From Phymatolithon calcareum (Eukaryota > Rhodophyta > Florideophyceae > Hapalidiales), in assembly GCA_977006965.1 (NCBI GenBank), contig OZ345380.1:1860001-1924000 (forward strand): a stretch of 64,000 nucleotides of DNA, given 5' to 3'. The notes below the pieces were generated by a model that ran no database searches, was not told the DNA's origin, and worked only from the letters and a program-made list of their open reading frames with translations. Every line of letters begins with the position of its first letter. Position 1 is the first letter of the stretch. Shown here piece after piece: positions 54,068 to 64,000 of the stretch. The position numbers were made by a program, and so were the translations under genes.

Positions 54068-54471
54068 GGGGAAATTGTATGTTTTTATTTTACAAGCCCT
54101 CAACGCCGGTATTCACCAACAACAGAGCAGCTTGGGTCTCAGTAACTACCCTGTGTAACAATTATGTTCCCAAATCACAATTGCTGCACTCATCTCCATC
54201 ATCTCCAACTCTAGTATCCATCACTTGCTACGTTCTTCTTCTTCGCAGTAAAAATTGCCGAGTAGGGCAAACCTCCGCAGTCGGAGGTCTTCTCGGCGCA
54301 CTCGCATAACTTTCGGGGGGCTAATAAAGGGAAGCCCTCTCCGGGGACAACTTCTGGGGGCTCTTAACATCAGGGAGTGTGCTCTTCAACGAGAGCTCGC
54401 TCGGGGGGACAGCTACAGGTAGGCGCTCTTCAACGAGTGCTTTTTCGGGGGGACAACTTCGGGAGGCTCTT
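54068..54471 (-). mobile_element. 404-bp SINE-like insertion in LINE B3
   Basis: Duplicated target GGAAAGAGATGTGG at 54054-54067 and 54472-54485. Read on the minus strand the insert ends ...gggcttgtaaaataaaaacat, like LINE C-type tails. Its 5' part contains imperfect repeats (ctcttcaacgag, ggggacaactt). No coding capacity; mobilised by a LINE is the simplest reading. Confidence 0.7.
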
Positions 54472-54612
54472 GGAAAGAGATGTGGATGAACTGCAATGGG
54501 TTAGTCGAGACATATCGGCAATGCTACAGTACGACCTATTGGAGACGGCTTTCCTCAAACAGGGAGTTTCAGCAAAATCGTTGAGGTCCTTGCTCTTCAA
54601 AGACGAAGGAGA

Positions 54613-54793
54613 AGAAGAAAGGTAGATTTTTATTTAAAAGTTACCAACGCATCTGCTGACGCACGGGGCAACTTTCCTAGGGCCAAGGGGTTTTGGCTAG
54701 ATTCTGTCCTGAAGGGGTTTTCTTTTCTTTTTGGTGTAACACGACTCAGTACAAAAACCCACCTCTGGTCTCCTTCGGGACCTCGAGGGGGAA
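54613..54793 (-). mobile_element. 181-bp SINE-like insertion in LINE B3
   Basis: Duplicated target CAAAGACGAAGGAGA at 54598-54612 and 54794-54808. The minus-strand 3' end is ...ggtaacttttaaataaaaatc, again a LINE-like tail. Non-coding. Confidence 0.7.
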
Positions 54794-56194
54794 CAAAGAC
54801 GAAGGAGACGTCTCGAAGTCCAACAGAAAGAGAAAAATTCCCTACGATTTGCCGGAGTCCACCCCGGCGATTATCAGACTCCCGAAAACACGGCACCGCC
54901 AATTAGCGGTAAACTGGGCATTCGGTCGGTTCCCCCCAATGAGCACATCACTTCTCACAGACAAGTTCGGTGATACTGTACCAATCCTCATGAGCAACCT
55001 GGAAGAATACCTCGGAAGATATTAACTGACCAAAGAGGAGATTAATACCACTGAAAAAGCTCTAGCCAGGCTACTCTTCTTCACTATCGTCTTTTACGAC
55101 GACATGGAATAGACAAGGCGCCAATTGAGGAAATCTGATCAATGGACCCCAAGCTTTTCTCTCAGCCCTTTTACGGGAGAGGGTTTTTGCAGCTAGGGCT
55201 ACGATGTTAACCCGGGTTACAAGTATTTGAATATATGATCGAAGCTACAACGTAGCTGCTGAAACGCATCTCCCTTGCAGTCTCATGAGTGTTATTGATA
55301 GCGTTTAATAAATTACAAATTCAAAAAAAAGTTCTGTCCCTTATATATAGCACTCCTGGTAGGTCGTTAGGTACGCCGATCGGGATTTTAACCGTCCGAC
55401 TCTCTTCTTCCAACGACCAGACTTTGACTGTTGCTTGTAGGCGTCGCTTTTTTGACACTATACCTTCTTCCGCTTGTTTCAGAGCTTCTTAAGGTGTTCC
55501 TCTTCCCCGAGATACCCAATGTCCTTTGATACGTCTTCCAGATCTTCTTCTTTTCCCTGGTATTCTTCTGAAAGCTCCCGGACATTCCTCCGTCTTACCA
55601 AGCTTAAGGCAAACCATTCAACCTGGTGCATTCTCCTCATCTGTGGGCTGGCGAGACTGCAGAGTACTCGCATTCTCTCCCTTCGATACTCGGCATATTT
55701 TCCGAAAACGTATCTGTAGAAAAGACCTTTTGCTGCTTCAATTGCCGATAGTAGTCGTTTCGTGATCGGTGTCAGGTGAATGGCATACTCCCATTTGGGG
55801 AGAATCAGCGACTTGAAAATCCTGATGCATGTGGTTGGTTGGAGTCCTCTGACGTTCAAGCCAATTTGGCGGAGTTTGTGTATGAATCCCATCGCATTCC
55901 GAACTCTTGAGATTGCTGTATCGTCGGTGACTCCGTTATTGTTCATACTGATCCCGAGGAAGGACAGTCTCCAGGCCTGGTGCAGCTCTTTTCCTGCAAG
56001 GAAGAATTTCTTCTTTGGGAGTCCTTTGTACTTAAGGACCTCGCTCTTTCCTGGCTTCGTGTTCCATTTCATGAACTTCTCGGCTGCCCACTTCGTAGCT
56101 ATGTCCAATAGTTTTTGCAATGAGGAATTCGCTAAATGCCCACCAAAAGCGGTAAAAGTACGCTAAATATCCACCCCTGGCCAAAGCTACTACT

Positions 56195-57305
56195 TTTTTT
56201 ATTGCAATTTTTTTAAAGCCCCGCAGTCATACGAATATACGGGAAGGGCTTCCTCAGGTGCTGCCCTCGCTAGGGCGGCTCTACTCTTATGTCTGGCATT
56301 CTATCTGGGACCCTAGCATGTGTTCGGTTGTTTTGATTTCTCTTCGTAACAGTTTCGAGGCGCCATCTAACACCTTGCACGCCGAGAATCCAGACAGCTA
56401 TTGAAGAGGTAGAGAGGACCTTTTTCTCTCAAGTCCTTGGACCAATCGCGAAAAACCGGTCTGCAAGACTTCGTCTTCTCTGTCGCATCCAAGCAGCTGA
56501 AGACAGGAGAATGGTTTTAGCGCTCAAAATGCTCGTGAGAGCCAAGACAAAAAAAGAGAGCCTACTGGCCGTCCCAAAGGATTGCAGAGACGTGGATGAA
56601 TTGCAATGGGTGTGTCGGGACATGGCAGCAATGCTAAGGCATGAGCAGTTCGAGAAGGCCTTGGAGTATCTTAAGCAAGGAATGTCGGCAGGATCCCTGA
56701 AAGCATCACTCTTCAATGATGAAGGGGAGTCTTTGGAATCAAGCAGAAAGAGAAAGATACCGTACGATATAGTCGGAGCAATTCCAGTGATTTTAAGGCT
56801 TCCGAAAGTACGTCATCGTCAATTGGCGGTGAAGTGGGCGTTTGGGAGATTTCCCCCACTGAACACGACACTACTAGAAGACAAATTTGGCGAAATCATA
56901 TCAAGGCTATTGCACACGGTTGAAACGTCTTTGGCGAGATACCAGCTGACCGGAGAAGAGACCAAGAAGACCGAAGAAGCACTGGACCAGCTACTCTTCT
57001 TTGCCAGTGCCTTTTACGAGGACATGGAATAGAAAAACAAAGGATAAGAATTGCGAGCTCGAATCGCCGCTGAGCGCATAGAGGACTCTAAGCTTTTCCC
57101 ACATCCGTCCGATGTGGGTTTTTGCAGCTAGGGCCACGATATACAAGATTGCGGAAGAAGCATATATGAATGTTATACTATGCTACAAGGCTGTAGCAAC
57201 TGAAACGCATCTCCCTTACAGTCTAAAGAGTGTTACTGAGAGCGTTTAATAAATACTACTAAAAAAAAAGTTTCGAGGCGCCGCTTCTTCTTTCAGTACA
57301 GGTCT
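56195..57305 (-). mobile_element. LINE C-type 3' end inside MULE-3
   Basis: Minus-oriented; its T-rich start 'ttttttattgcaatttttttaaagccccgcagtc' is the complement of a LINE C-like tail. The MULE sequence resumes at ctcacccatagc. Only 2 bases of target duplication can be argued. LINE B4 sits inside it. Confidence 0.5.
56365..57268 (+). mobile_element. LINE B4, 5'-truncated
   Basis: Duplicated target AGTTTCGAGGCGCC at 56351-56364 and 57269-57282; poly(A) at 57261-57268. It encodes the last ~220 codons of the LINE B ORF up to YEDME (stop ending 57032), nearly identical to LINE B2. The 3' UTR hairpin CCCACATC-CGTCC-GATGTGGG is at 57097-57117. Confidence 0.86.
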
Positions 57306-57407
57306 TCTCACCCATAGCAAAATATACTATCATACTCACCCTAGCCGCCCCTACTACTCATCCGTTTCTCAGAGCACTCTATGCGACAGTGAAATTTGTT
57401 GCGAACG

Positions 57408-58156
57408 CTACTCTCTCTGGTTTAACTCTTCGTCGCAACTATTGATAGCATCTCCGTCATCGAAGAGGGTGAGGTCGATGATCATGGACTGAGCCGCTTT
57501 GTCGACGTGCTTTCGCTTCGCCTCCATGAGGTTGTGGATGTTGGGCCTACCACATGTTTGTGAGAAGTAACCGGTGCGTCCACGCGAGGAGCAGTGACGG
57601 GACCTCATTTCGGACGAAACGTAAGGCTTCTTGCGCTTACGGCACGGCTTAGCGACAAGTTCTAATGTCACCAAATCTTCCGGTACTAGCTGGTCACCAG
57701 TAACTGCAACACGCGTGGTGCTGCCCTCGTGTTGCTAAGCCCAAGTAGCTCAGTCTTGAACTGGCGCTCCCTTGACGGGCCTCCAACACAGCTGTGTCCG
57801 ATTGACTTGGTGATCCTGACACCCCCGGCGCTCGGCAGCGCGCTGACGTTCACGCAGAAGGTGCAAGCTGTGCACGGGCTACAGATGAGTGTCAGACGCT
57901 GCTTGTCGCGCTTCTCCACGAAGTGTGCCTTCCCTATTGACGCGTTGTGGGAGATCGCGAGGTTAACAACATCGTCGAAGCTTGATCCAAAGAAGTCGCT
58001 CACCTGTAGCACGAGCTTCTTCATGTTCATGGTTTCAGTGTGAGTAGTGCGGGAGCGTTGTGCGTTGAGCTCGTCAGATAAATTCGAGGATGTGCATAAA
58101 AGTTGGATCAAGGGGAAGTAGCAGCCACGTCCCTTTTTTCCCTCCAAAAAACGCAA
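57408..58156 (-). pseudogene. MULE-3 transposase remnant
   Basis: Same two pieces as at 27611-28233: N-terminal MuDR domain (58030 down to 57686) and tail with worn zinc knuckle (57674-57408). Differences from MULE-1 include GGVRITK for GDVRITK, RSRHC for RARHC and TLFDD for THFDD. Confidence 0.82.
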
Positions 58157-59990
58157 TTGTCAGCACTCCACGTAACGGATGAGTAGTAGTTTTGCCTTGG
58201 TTGGATGTTTAGCGTACTTTCACCACTTTTGGTGGGCATTTAGCGAATTTCCTCTTTTTGCAATCCTTTTGCATTCTTTGCCTGAAGAAGAACGTCATCC
58301 GCAAATAGCTGCGCTGGATGGTCACACATTGTTCTTGTTACTTGGGCGGCAGCTTCCGCTAACGTATCCATGAATATGTTATATAGGCACGGACTAAGCG
58401 GGGAGCCCTGCGGAACATCTCGGTCGATAATGCACGACGTTTTCGTTTCATCTCCTGCCGACGTAATCCACGACGGTTTTGTCAGGTAAGATACCATCTT
58501 TGTTATGTGCACCGGCAACTTTTTCTTCAGTCGCTCGAGGAGGATATCCCTCGGGACGCTGTCATACGCTGCTGACAAGTCAAGTACAGCAACGAACGGG
58601 TGACCATTTTGCATAGTATTCTTTGCGCGAAGTATGGCCAAATATGTGCTCTTGTCTCTCGGAAAACCCAGTTGTGCTCTGTTAAACCGGTAGTGATCCC
58701 TTATGTATGAGTCTAGGGCGGAATCGATTGTCTTCCTGACTTGACTCAGTAGAGAGATAGGCCTGTAGTTTGCCGCAATGTGTGCTGGACCTTTCTTGTA
58801 GAGGGGAATAAGAGTTGCTTGCCGCCATTGTCGTGGGAGGCACCTCAGTCGCCCGCATGTCTCCCACAGAATCAGAATCAATTCGAAACCGACCTCCTTG
58901 TTTGCGTGTAGCATCTCCACAGCAACGCCGTCTGGGCCCACAGCTTTCCCTCTTGGCGCTCTGTTAAAGGCTCTTCGAAGATGCCTCCTCAATGCTCTGT
59001 TAACGGTAAACCTTTCAAGGGTCACATTCCAATCCTTCTCCGCTTTGCAAACGTTCGAGATGTATGCGCAAAACTTGCTCGGGTGCACTGGGGCTCCTAG
59101 GGCCCGGTTCTTACCAGTTCGTCGCTCTTTGGACTTCATAACCTTGCTCGCGACATTTGCAGCCTCATTGAGGCCCATCTTCTCGATTCCTTCTGTATAT
59201 ATTTCAAATTGGTCCTCCTTCGATTTCCGTACCATTTTCTGGATCAGTGCTTTGACTTTTTTCAGCTCAGCTTTGTCTGCTTGGAGACCCATCCTTTGTA
59301 CCTTTTTGTAAATCCTTGTTCTTCTCTTGGTTAATTGATCGAGCTCTCTGTTCCAGAACGTCTTGTATCGTCCCGGCCTGGGCATGTCCGAGGTCCAGGG
59401 CTTTGTGATCTTGACGCGTAGAATTTTGTACCAAGCATTGAGGTCATCTTCATTGATAAAAGCGCGGATCATCTCTGGGGCCCACAAGGATATTTCCGCA
59501 CTGGCTTGTGCCGCTCGTTCTGGGCATTTCCTTGCTGCTCTTGATGTGAACTTTTCCTTCTGCTGTGCGACAATTTTGTGATTCAAGAATCGCATTCGAA
59601 CCGGTGTGTGCTCTGTGTTACCATCCCATGATCCGTTCTGAACATAGGGAACTTCAGCTTCCGCTGACTGTCGATATTGCTTCTCCTTTGATTTGTCACG
59701 AATGTGGGGCTGCTCGCAGTCCTTATTCTCCAGTTGTGCCTCGCTGCCCACGATATAATCTTGGTCCCCCTCCAGTTTCCCTTATGGTCCCAAAGTCTGT
59801 GTCTCGCGTTCACGTCACCCATGATGACAGCTTTTCCACGGCAGTACTTGTGGAGGTAACCAAGACACGACATAACAGCGGGCGCGACAAGCATAACAAG
59901 CGTAACCTACCAACTAGCTTAATTCCGGCTCTGGCCTCCAAGGAAAAGATTTGTAACTTAGAAACGCGGAAGTTTCGCCAGCAGCACCTT

Positions 59991-61215
59991 TTTTTTTCCT
60001 TTCAAGTTTATTTAAAAGCCCCACAGACTTCCGAAGATATGGGCAAGGCTTCCTCTGGTGCTACCTACCTTTGTGTAGCTCACAAAACGTCCACCAGAAT
60101 GGCAGACGGGAAAACTCAGGACTCAAAGTAGTCCTATCTCAGTCCTCTACGGGATTGTTGGTGCTTGGACTCGACCACTTTTTGCCTTGCATTCTGCGGA
60201 TTAATACAGGCCTTCTTCGTTCTCCATGCGTTCTATGAGTGTCTTGCTAAATAGTAAGAGCTCATCTAGCGCCTTTTCTGTTTCCAGTCGTTTTTCTCCT
60301 TCGAGTTCGTACCCTGCTAGCGTGCGTTCAAGGGTCTCCATATGCTCTCTGGCTCTGGTGCCGAATTCTTCAGTCATACTTGTTGTTGACACCTGTGGGA
60401 ATCTTCCACAGGCATACTGCAGCGCGAGTTGTCTGTGCTTCACCTTGGGGAACTTGAGGATTGCTGGCAATTCTCTTGTATTGTCGTATGGTATCTTTCT
60501 TTTCCGCTTAGATTCTAGGCGGTCTCCTTCCATTTCCAGAAATTTCGATCGAAGTGCTTGCGAAGATTGGTTTGCTTGGATATGCTTTACCGCTTCACCG
60601 AACGGCTCTCTGGTCTCCATCGCGGCGATATCTTTCCTCGTGTACTGCCATTCATGGTTGTTTCTTCTTTCGGGCACTTCATTTGAATACATACGTTCTT
60701 TCGCCTTGTTCCTTCTCAGCATTTTGAAGGCCAAGATTTCTCGTCGATGTGCGGCCGCATGGATCCGGCACAGGAGGCGGAGCCTATCTGTCCTTCCTCG
60801 GGCCAGTGGCCCGAATACTTGACTGAAGAATGTTGCTTTTACTTCCTTGACAGCATTTTGTACGTCTTCTGTCCAGGGCGTTAAGTGCATTGCGTACTCC
60901 CAGCGTGGCTGTACTAGTGCCTTGTATATCTGAATACACTTCTGTACACTCAGCCCTTTCTTGAACACTCCCAGTGTACGCAACTCGTACACGGCCGTCC
61001 TTGATTTCTTTAGTCGTTGCATCATTAACGTATCTGTGACTCCTCCGGGGTCTAGGGATACTCCAAGGTACGTGACCTCCGGAACTTGTGCTAGTACCTT
61101 GTTCGCTAGCTTGAATGTCTTGCCCAATGTTTCTTCTGATTCAAGGACTTCGCTTTTCCCTTGTTTAGTGTTCCAAGTCATCTCTCGCTCTTGTGCCCAT
61201 TGGGTAGCTATATCC
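59991..61215 (-). mobile_element. LINE C1, 5'-truncated
   Basis: Duplicated target CGCCAGCAGCACCTT at 59976-59990 and 61216-61230. The 3' end is poly(T) on this strand at 59990-59998, then the complement of ...ctgtggggcttttaaataaa. It encodes the LINE C C-terminal region (60201 to 61215). Confidence 0.86.
60201..61215 (-). pseudogene. LINE C ORF, C-terminal part
   Basis: About 338 codons of element-derived sequence beginning WRDIATQWAQEREMTWNTKQ. Landmarks: VTYLGVSLDPGGVTDTLMMQ, VQPRWEYAMHLTPWTEDVQN, DRLRLLCRIHAAAHRR, KRKIPYDNTRELPAILKFPK, final ENEEGLY. It is homologous to the LINE B C-terminal domain throughout, so B and C are sister families. The open frame extends to 61337 through flanking DNA by chance. 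No RT catalytic box. Confidence 0.82.
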
Positions 61216-61230
61216 CGCCAGCAGCACCTT

Positions 61231-63029
61231 CTCTCGATGTTAAGACGAAGATTGCGAAAGGTAGTGAAGAGACAGAAGACACTGGGAAGAGCTGGAATTC
61301 GAAACGCTTTACTGCATTCGAGAATTGAACAGGCCAACTAACCTTCAAGATAAATCCGCCCTCCGATGAGTCTGAGAGCAGCAAGAAGAACGTCCGGTCA
61401 GAAAAATAACGTTCTCCAAGATGGTATACCGTACAACGCAGTTAGAATGAAAGAAACCAGGCTCAGGATTTTTTGCGCAAGATGGTTCGTAGGTCACCTC
61501 CGACGGAACCCACCGAAATTGATTGAAGAAATGGGCAACGAAGGAGTATGGAGTTGGAACACTCAGCAGTATCCTGAGGAAGCCTACATGGACTCCTACA
61601 GAAGAGAAGGACGTGGCTCGAGCTATTGACGTGATACTATGCGATTCGGATTATGGCAAATGAAAATTTAGAGGCTAGTGCATAACACGTTTAGAAAGGA
61701 GCCGACTTTCCATAAGTTGGGACACATAGTACCTTCTCAAAAAATCGACTTAATTACGACCCCAGGGAAATGGTATCACCTCGCAGGGTATACTATTTTG
61801 GAGGATACACGACGTGCAAAAAAGAAACATGCTCTGATCTTTCCAGCAGTACAGTAGTAGCGCCTTGCACTAAGTAGAAGAAAATTTATTGGAGTCAGGG
61901 AAATAAGCCCACGTGTACGCTCTTGCACCACTAATGCATTGGCACTCCAGATATCCAGCATGAACGCTCAGCTCTGTAAAGTATTCAAGTTGCTCTGACA
62001 CACGGATTCTATCCGTTCAATGTCGATACTTCTGTACACGCGCATACGTCAACTCCTTCCAGAACTCCGGTAGGTCTCATAGGCTTACAGAAACGAAGCA
62101 AAATACAAATTGTTTAGAATGGCAAGCTTGCTGGGCGGTCACTCCTGAGGCGGGCAAGAGTGGAAACCAACAACGTCAACAGGCGTCGAAGGTGCCCTGG
62201 GACGCATAAATCCCTGATCCGGATTTAGAGCCTTGGAGAATATTTCGCAAGAAAGCAATGTAGGTACGAAAGGGAACTCCTGCAGAGTCACAAAATGTAT
62301 CAAAGAAAGAAAAGACTTTGAAACAGAGGAACCCGGCAAGAAAAATAACCACACCAGCCAAGCAGTCGAAGGAGGCGAGTCAGTAAAATGCTCCTTTGAA
62401 ATGAAAAGGACCTGTATGATATATCTGTGTGATGACGATAATTTTTTTTATAATTCAAGTTTTTTTTTAAAAAAAAGCCCCACAGACTTCCATTGCGAAC
62501 CCTACAGTACAGGCGTTCCGCAACAAAAGATAGCATTGTCTGAGATTCTAAGTTTTTCCATCCGCCTTTCCAGCGATGCGTTTTCGAGAGGTACACTAAG
62601 GTAAGTAGCAACTGAGGAAGCTTTGGGCATATCTTTGGAATTCTGTGGGGCTTGTAAATAAACTTCGATTAAAAAACTCAGTCTCCTGCTTCTTAAGAAG
62701 CAATTGCTTTGGGAACAACGTGTTAGACGTAGGTATTTAGCTAAACTCAAGTTTCGGAGCGCTGAAATGTAATGCACAGTTCGAATTGGAGTCATTTTTC
62801 ATGCTGTTCAAGAACTTCACTGAACTTTTGTGCCATCCCAGCGAATTGAACAAGACTTGCTCGGACCACGAACACAACTATAGGACCGCTTGGTCCAATT
62901 GTTGGCCCTGTTTCATTTCATCTACACTCTGCGTCAATTACGATCCGAACTTCGATCAGCAACTTGTTTGAAAGAGCATGACATCGAGTCCGTGCTCGCT
63001 CGGTGCGCAGACTGGACCTCAGAATTCCA
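61231..63029. other. Spacer with LINE C tails; 5' flank of the last gene
   Basis: No gene recognised. A short frame at 61366-61629 has RWFVGHLRRNPPKLIEE, which vaguely resembles a LINE C-terminal motif (low confidence). LINE C-type tails lie at 62440-62690. The last ~270 bases precede the isochorismatase gene. Confidence 0.4.
62440..62690. repeat. Two LINE C-type 3' ends in opposite orientation
   Basis: 62446-62511 reads as the complement of a '...gaagtctgtggggcttttttt' tail. 62512-62686 is a plus-strand tail (gtagcaactgaggaagcttt... ctgtggggcttgtaaataaa). The pair is head-to-head. Confidence 0.6.
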
Positions 63030-64000
63030 ATGGAAGCCAACTGTCAAGATGACGTCGCAAGTATATCAGCGACTGCAATCGGGTTACAGTCGCGTGATAT
63101 CCCGCTTACCCGACATGCGGCGGTATTGGTGATCGATATGCAGAATGAATTCGCCCACGATCGAGGTGCAGTGTGGCGCCGTGTCACGCGAACGCCATAT
63201 ATTGAAAATGTTCTGAAAACAGCCACTGTGAACATAGCGCACATACTCGAAACAGCGCGCGCCGCCCACATCGAAGTCATTTACACAGTTGTCGAGGCGC
63301 TCACGCAGGATGGCCGCGAGCGCTCGCTGGACTATAAGGTTTCCGGCTTTCTGATCCCTCGTGCATCTTGGGGAGCTCAAGTCTTGGACAACATCCGTCC
63401 AGCTGGCGATGAGATCGTGCTTCCGAAGGGTTCGTCGTCGGTATTCATTAGCACCAACCTCGCGTACATCCTTCGCAACCTTGGCGTGCAGCAGGTTGTC
63501 ATTGTCGGCGGTCTCACTGACCAATGCGTTGACTCCGCTGTGCGTGACGCTTGCGATCTCGGATTCCTTGTCACCACCGTTACCGACTCCTGTTACACGC
63601 ACACCGAGGAGAGACATCGGTCTGCCCTCGCAAATAACGCTGGATACACGCGCCAGATTGATACTGCCACCGTCGTTGATGAGCTCAAGGCACTTGCGGT
63701 ATCTGGCGTGAATGAGGACACTTCACGTCGGAGAGGGGCACGCTCGGAAAAAATAACAATACCTCGGCCTCGTGTAGTGCAGCCGCGAGAGTATCTGCGA
63801 TTTGAAATAACAGATATAAACGGTAAGGCGCTGAGCAAGTTAGTGCCGATGCGACACCGCGCTTCGAAGGTGTACATGTACTCCGGCGCACTGGCACTTG
63901 GCAGTAACTCGACGGTAATGACGATTCCCGACGAGATCGCGACCGCCGGCTGCCCGAACGCCGAACTGCTTCCAGACTGGTCCACAGAGCGGCATCTACC
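63030..64000 (+). CDS. Isochorismatase-family hydrolase fused to a glutamine-synthetase-like domain (partial)
   Basis: A single open frame from ATG 63030 to the window edge (323 complete codons, 3' end missing). Residues ~28-225 are a cysteine hydrolase of the isochorismatase/nicotinamidase superfamily. The apparent triad is D36 (VLVIDMQNEF), K133 (EIVLPKGSSSVF) and C166 (GGLTDQCVDSAVRDACDLGF). After a basic linker (231-250), residues ~255-323 match the N-terminal beta-grasp region of type-I glutamine synthetase relatives (YLRFEITDINGKALSKLVPM, MYSGALALGSNSTVM, PDWSTER). By analogy with fungal FluG and plant NodGS, where an amidohydrolase is fused to a GS domain, a role in amide or polyamine nitrogen metabolism is plausible but unproven. 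An ATG in another frame at 62890 does not lead into the domain. Confidence 0.85.
   Translation, partial: MEANCQDDVASISATAIGLQSRDIPLTRHAAVLVIDMQNEFAHDRGAVWRRVTRTPYIENVLKTATVNIAHILETARAAHIEVIYTVVEALTQDGRERSLDYKVSGFLIPRASWGAQVLDNIRPAGDEIVLPKGSSSVFISTNLAYILRNLGVQQVVIVGGLTDQCVDSAVRDACDLGFLVTTVTDSCYTHTEERHRSALANNAGYTRQIDTATVVDELKALAVSGVNEDTSRRRGARSEKITIPRPRVVQPREYLRFEITDINGKALSKLVPMRHRASKVYMYSGALALGSNSTVMTIPDEIATAGCPNAELLPDWSTERHL

Larger units (their letters stand above)
53080..55330 (+). mobile_element. LINE B3, 5'-truncated, inserted in LINE A1
   Basis: Flanked by the 14-bp duplication GTTCTGTCCCTTAT (53066-53079 and 55331-55344) and ending in poly(A) at 55323-55330. RT palm present: MGFQKGKSTELAILRAL, VLDLKAAYDTVPRRHL, DRGVPQGSPLSPSLYN, then a frameshift, then VLFADDVLLSAKK. 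Two further small elements interrupt its C-terminal domain (54068-54471 and 54613-54793). A stop replaces a codon after EEYLGRY at 55022. Confidence 0.86.
56122..58254 (-). mobile_element. MULE-3, Mutator-like element inserted in LINE A1
   Basis: Perfect 10-bp duplication TTTTTGCAAT at 56112-56121 and 58255-58264. Ends as in MULE-1 (left end has lost one A: GAGGAATTCGC). Contains the same transposase remnants on the minus strand (57686-58156 and 57408-57674), almost identical to MULE-1. Its CTAG at 57341-57344 is the unoccupied form of PB3's target. A LINE-derived insertion (about 56195-57305), itself carrying LINE B4, breaks it. Confidence 0.88.
52840..59894 (-). pseudogene. LINE A1 endonuclease-reverse transcriptase, broken
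   Basis: The APE-type endonuclease end is at 59583-59894 (GDVNARHRLWDHKGNWRG, TASSPTF, SNID). A one-base frameshift near 59690 moves the continuation (EHTPVRMRF) into the frame of 58265-59751. That frame carries the RT: GKAVGPDGVAVEML, HIAANYRPISLLSQVRK, QLGFPRDKSTYLAILRA, LDLSAAYDSVPRDIL, VPQGSPLSPCLYN and catalytic FADD. MULE-3 splits it at ...KGLQK | LLDIATKW. It resumes at 55479-56120 (KPGKSEVLKYKG, YLGEEEHLKKL) and, after LINE B3, ends at 52840-53079 (RDRTARLRCLRVIFNRVPLW). Expected activities were target nicking and reverse transcription; this copy cannot make the protein. Confidence 0.82.
52755..59975 (-). mobile_element. LINE A1, APE-RT retrotransposon, interrupted
   Basis: The longest LINE in the window. 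It reads from about 59975 (5') to 52755 (3' end ...ttttaaaataaatcagcatatatcc). It is interrupted by MULE-3 (56122-58254) in the RT and by LINE B3 (53080-55330) in the C-terminal part. Removing both insertions and one copy of each duplication restores a continuous order: endonuclease, RT, C-terminal domain. The 5' end is not defined; LINE C1 has inserted at 59976-59990. Confidence 0.82.

Noticed and set aside
61216-61337. N-terminal MACSILECSK... of the LINE C frame
   Set aside because: Lies outside the target duplication of LINE C1, so it is flanking DNA.

Overview
The window is nuclear DNA of a photosynthetic eukaryote. Evidence: canonical histones H3 and H4, spliceosomal GT-AG introns of about 80-140 bases in several genes, and chlorophyll synthase carrying an N-terminal leader with an early Phe, as in plastid leaders of the red lineage. 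A unicellular red alga fits best, but that assignment is inference. Genes are mostly intronless or carry one to four short introns; the rest is heavily colonised by transposable elements.

Region 1 (1-27 kb) is gene-rich: a GRASP-type Golgi protein (-), phosphoglycerate kinase (+), MsrA with four introns (+), an NAA38/LSMD1-like Sm protein (-) divergent from NOP16 (+), a divergent histone H3 (-) / H4 (+) pair whose shared promoter has been split by two tandem piggyBac-like elements, a TMEM16/anoctamin (-), a large BK/Slo-like RCK potassium channel (+) and chlorophyll synthase (-).

Region 2 (27.4-39.6 kb) is a stack of nested elements. A Mutator-like element (MULE-1, 10-bp target duplication) is interrupted by a piggyBac-like element (PB3). 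PB3 in turn carries a hAT-like element and a 5'-truncated LINE, and the LINE's poly(A) tail carries a second MULE. Next come PB4, a 335-bp hAT-type MITE, and a two-gene PIF/Harbinger element. The piggyBac-like copies all sit at CTAG rather than TTAA, and a paralogous empty site inside the window proves the 4-bp duplication.

Region 3 (39.9-43 kb) holds two convergent paralogous intronless genes for an unrecognised seven-transmembrane protein family.

Region 4 (43-62.7 kb) is a LINE and MULE graveyard with at least three LINE families, here called A, B and C. A has an APE endonuclease plus RT and a fixed non-poly(A) 3' end. B is poly(A)-tailed with a 3' hairpin. C has a conserved '...ctgtggggcttttaaataaact' type 3' end. 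Most copies are 5'-truncated and flanked by 10-15 bp target duplications that can be read directly.

Region 5 (63.0-64.0 kb) starts an uninterrupted reading frame that leaves the window: an isochorismatase-family hydrolase fused in frame to a glutamine-synthetase-like domain.
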